NCBI GenBank assembly: GCA_934446285.1
Contig: CAKSEI010000081.1
Span: forward strand, 1 to 6,742
Origin: an uncultured Eubacteriales bacterium
GTDB taxonomy: Bacteria > Bacillota > Clostridia > Oscillospirales > CAG-272
Direction: 5' to 3'
Length of the DNA: 6,742 bases
The first letter of the stretch is position 1; each line of letters begins with the position of its first letter. Shown here piece by piece: positions 4,910 through 6,742 of the stretch. Below the pieces are notes generated by a model. The model ran no database searches. It worked only from the letters and a program-made list of their open reading frames with translations, and was not told the DNA's origin. Both the position numbers and the translations under genes were made by a program.

Positions 4910-6742
4910 ACAATCGTTTTACGGAGAGTGCGCAGCGTGCGCTTAATGCCGCATTGTCGGCTGCGTGCGAGCTGGGGCACAATTATATAGGAAGCGAGCA
5001 TTTGCTGCTCGGTATGCTCTCCGAGGAGGACAGCATGGCGGGTAAGGCGCTCGCCGAGCACGGAATAACCGAGCAGAAGGTGCGGGAGATAGTAATAAAC
5101 ATCGCGGGCAAGGGTGTACCGACTTCAGTCTCTCCCGCCGACATGACGCCGAGAACAAAGAAGATTATCGAGGCGTCGTCATACGAGGCGCTGCGCTCGG
5201 GACAGAATTATATAGGCACGGAGCACCTGCTCCTGTCGCTGCTCTCCGAGAGCGACAGCGTAGCCGTAAGGATAATAGCATCTCTCGGCGTCTCGGTAAA
5301 GGAACTTTACACCGATGTGCGCTCTTATCTCGGTGCTGCTGACGAGGAGGAGCAGGGTAATGCGTCAAAGCAGGGCGCAGGTACGCCCGGCAGCGGCAAG
5401 ACCCCGAACCTTAATAAATACGGCAGAGACCTGACCGCGGCGGCAGCCTCGGGCAAGATAGACCCGATAATCGGACGTGAGGACGAGACTATGAGGGTAA
5501 TCCAGATTCTCTCCCGCCGTACACAGAACAATCCCTGTCTCATAGGCGAGCCGGGTGTCGGTAAAACCGCCGTGGTTGAGGGACTCGCACAGAAGATTTC
5601 AGACGGCGCTGTCCCCGAGACTCTCGCAGGCAAGAGGATAATTGCTCTTGATATCACGAGCATGCTCGCCGGCGCGAAATACCGCGGCGAATTTGAGGAA
5701 AGGCTTAAAGGAGTTATGGAGGAGGTCGAGAAAAATCCCGACGTCATACTCTTTGTCGACGAGATACACAATATCATCGGCGCGGGCGCAGCCGAGGGCG
5801 CGATAGACGCGGCAAACATCCTGAAGCCCGCTCTCGCGCGCGGCGGTATACAGCTTATCGGAGCTACCACCATAAATGAGTACAGGAAGTATATAGAAAA
5901 GGATGCCGCTCTCGAGAGACGTTTCCAGTCGGTTATGGTAGGCGAGCCTACCCCCGAGGAGGCCGTCCAGATACTCCTGGGTCTGCGCGACAAGTACGAG
6001 GCTCATCACAAGGTCAAGATAACCGACGAGGCAATAGAGGCGGCGGTAAAATACTCCGTGCGCTATATCGGCGACAGATTTCTGCCGGATAAGGCAATAG
6101 ACTTAATTGACGAGGCTGCATCAAAGCTGCGTATAGATACCTTCACGTCTCCCGCACCTTTAAAGGAGCTTGAGGCAAAGCTCAAGGGCGTGCGCGCGGA
6201 AAAGGAGGAGGCAGTTAAGGGTCAGGACTTTGAGCGGGCGGCACACCTGCGCGACGACGAGAAGAAGCTCTCTGAGGAATACGAGAGTGCACGCGAGAAA
6301 TGGCAGCGCGAGCATACCGACGACAAGCTGTCGATAGGCGAGGCGAATATCGCAGATATCGTGACGTCGTGGACGGGAATACCCGTACGTAAGCTCGCAG
6401 CCGAGGAAGGCGAGAGACTGCTGCACCTCGAGGAGCTGCTGCACGAGAGGGTCATCGGTCAGGACGACGCGGTAAGCGCCGTTGCACGCGCCATCAGACG
6501 CGGCAGAATAGGGCTGAAAGACCCGAAACGACCGACAGGTTCGTTTATCTTTCTCGGTCCTACCGGAGTCGGCAAGACTGAGTTAAGTAAGGCGCTCGCC
6601 GAGATACTCTTCGGCGATGAGAGTGCCATGATTCGTCTCGACATGTCGGAGTATATGGAGAAGCATTCGGTATCAAAGCTCATCGGTTCGCCTCCCGGCT
6701 ACGTCGGATATGACGAGGGCGGTCAGCTCACCGAGAAGATAC
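4906..6742 (+). CDS. clpC: AAA+ unfoldase ClpC, N-terminal 612 codons (3' end outside window)
   Basis: ClpC is the hexameric unfoldase that delivers substrates to ClpP. The frame is open from ATG 4906 to the window end; GAGAGGAG (4893-4900) precedes it. Two Clp_N repeats contain YIGSEHLLL and YIGTEHLLL, with Glu31 and Glu106 at the positions that bind phospho-arginine in Bacillus ClpC. D1 has Walker A GEPGVGKT (214-221), pore loop KYRGEF (258-263), Walker B VILFVDE (280-286) and arginine-finger region LERRF (336-340). The middle domain (~405-480) carries a UVR-like stretch, QDFERAAHLRDDEKKL (440-455). D2 begins with IGQDDAV, Walker A GPTGVGKT (551-558) and pore loop GYVG (598-601). The family runs to about 810 residues, so roughly 200, including D2 Walker B and the ClpP-binding loop, are missing. 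The window edge, not a mutation, causes this. Confidence 0.97.
   Translation, partial: MNNRFTESAQRALNAALSAACELGHNYIGSEHLLLGMLSEEDSMAGKALAEHGITEQKVREIVINIAGKGVPTSVSPADMTPRTKKIIEASSYEALRSGQNYIGTEHLLLSLLSESDSVAVRIIASLGVSVKELYTDVRSYLGAADEEEQGNASKQGAGTPGSGKTPNLNKYGRDLTAAAASGKIDPIIGREDETMRVIQILSRRTQNNPCLIGEPGVGKTAVVEGLAQKISDGAVPETLAGKRIIALDITSMLAGAKYRGEFEERLKGVMEEVEKNPDVILFVDEIHNIIGAGAAEGAIDAANILKPALARGGIQLIGATTINEYRKYIEKDAALERRFQSVMVGEPTPEEAVQILLGLRDKYEAHHKVKITDEAIEAAVKYSVRYIGDRFLPDKAIDLIDEAASKLRIDTFTSPAPLKELEAKLKGVRAEKEEAVKGQDFERAAHLRDDEKKLSEEYESAREKWQREHTDDKLSIGEANIADIVTSWTGIPVRKLAAEEGERLLHLEELLHERVIGQDDAVSAVARAIRRGRIGLKDPKRPTGSFIFLGPTGVGKTELSKALAEILFGDESAMIRLDMSEYMEKHSVSKLIGSPPGYVGYDEGGQLTEKI

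Noticed and set aside
4534..5061. 175-codon minus-strand frame across the mcsB-clpC junction
   Set aside because: It is antisense to two well-identified genes, has a Ser/Arg-rich low-complexity product, and no promoter or terminator evidence.
5325..5993. 222-codon open frame on the minus strand
   Set aside because: It lies wholly inside clpC, whose frame encodes every expected AAA+ motif here. The antisense translation is Ser/Pro/Ala-rich with no recognisable domain, as expected of a shadow frame in GC-rich DNA.

Overview
The window is a compact stretch of a Firmicutes chromosome in which every gene lies on the + strand. It reads as a spore-forming clostridium (class Clostridia, possibly a gut Oscillospirales-type lineage). 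Three things suggest this: the ctsR-mcsA-mcsB-clpC heat-shock operon, a cortex-lytic protein family best known from clostridial spores, and Shine-Dalgarno sequences of the AGGTGAT type. The base composition is fairly GC-rich, yet ATA (Ile) and AGA/AGG (Arg) codons are frequent in all genes, so nothing looks recently transferred. The lineage is an inference from gene content, not a phylogeny.

Layout. (1) 1-815 is the C-terminal two thirds of ftsZ, cut by the window start, followed by a strong intrinsic terminator hairpin (832-873). (2) 872-2878 holds three tightly overlapping ORFs. Together they look like one SleC-type spore cortex-lytic protein cut into pieces: an N-terminal beta-sandwich domain resembling the SleC pre/pro region, a SpoIID-like lytic domain with three peptidoglycan-binding repeats, and a separate 73-residue ORF holding a fourth such repeat. 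The Shine-Dalgarno of the first ORF lies inside the right arm of the ftsZ terminator hairpin, and a possible mother-cell sigma-E-like promoter overlaps the hairpin. (3) 2879-2972 is a dense control region: a near-consensus sigma-A promoter embedded in three CtsR-type operators. (4) 2973-6742 is ctsR, mcsA, mcsB and clpC. The last three are joined by overlapping stop/start codons, and clpC runs off the end of the window.

How the genes work together. The last block is the protein-arginine-phosphorylation quality-control module. CtsR represses the operon. McsB with its activator McsA phosphorylates arginines, and ClpC recognises phospho-arginine proteins and feeds them to ClpP (not in the window). 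The key residues are all present: the CtsR tetraglycine wing, four CxxC pairs plus a UVR segment in McsA, the McsB catalytic Cys and RDxxRA motif, and the two N-domain glutamates of ClpC. The middle block probably acts on spore peptidoglycan.

I see no CRISPR array, RNA gene, insertion sequence or minus-strand gene, and no wholly new system. The most unusual items are the three-way split of the SleC-like protein, the hairpin that overlaps its ribosome binding site, and the non-canonical FtsZ C-terminal tail.
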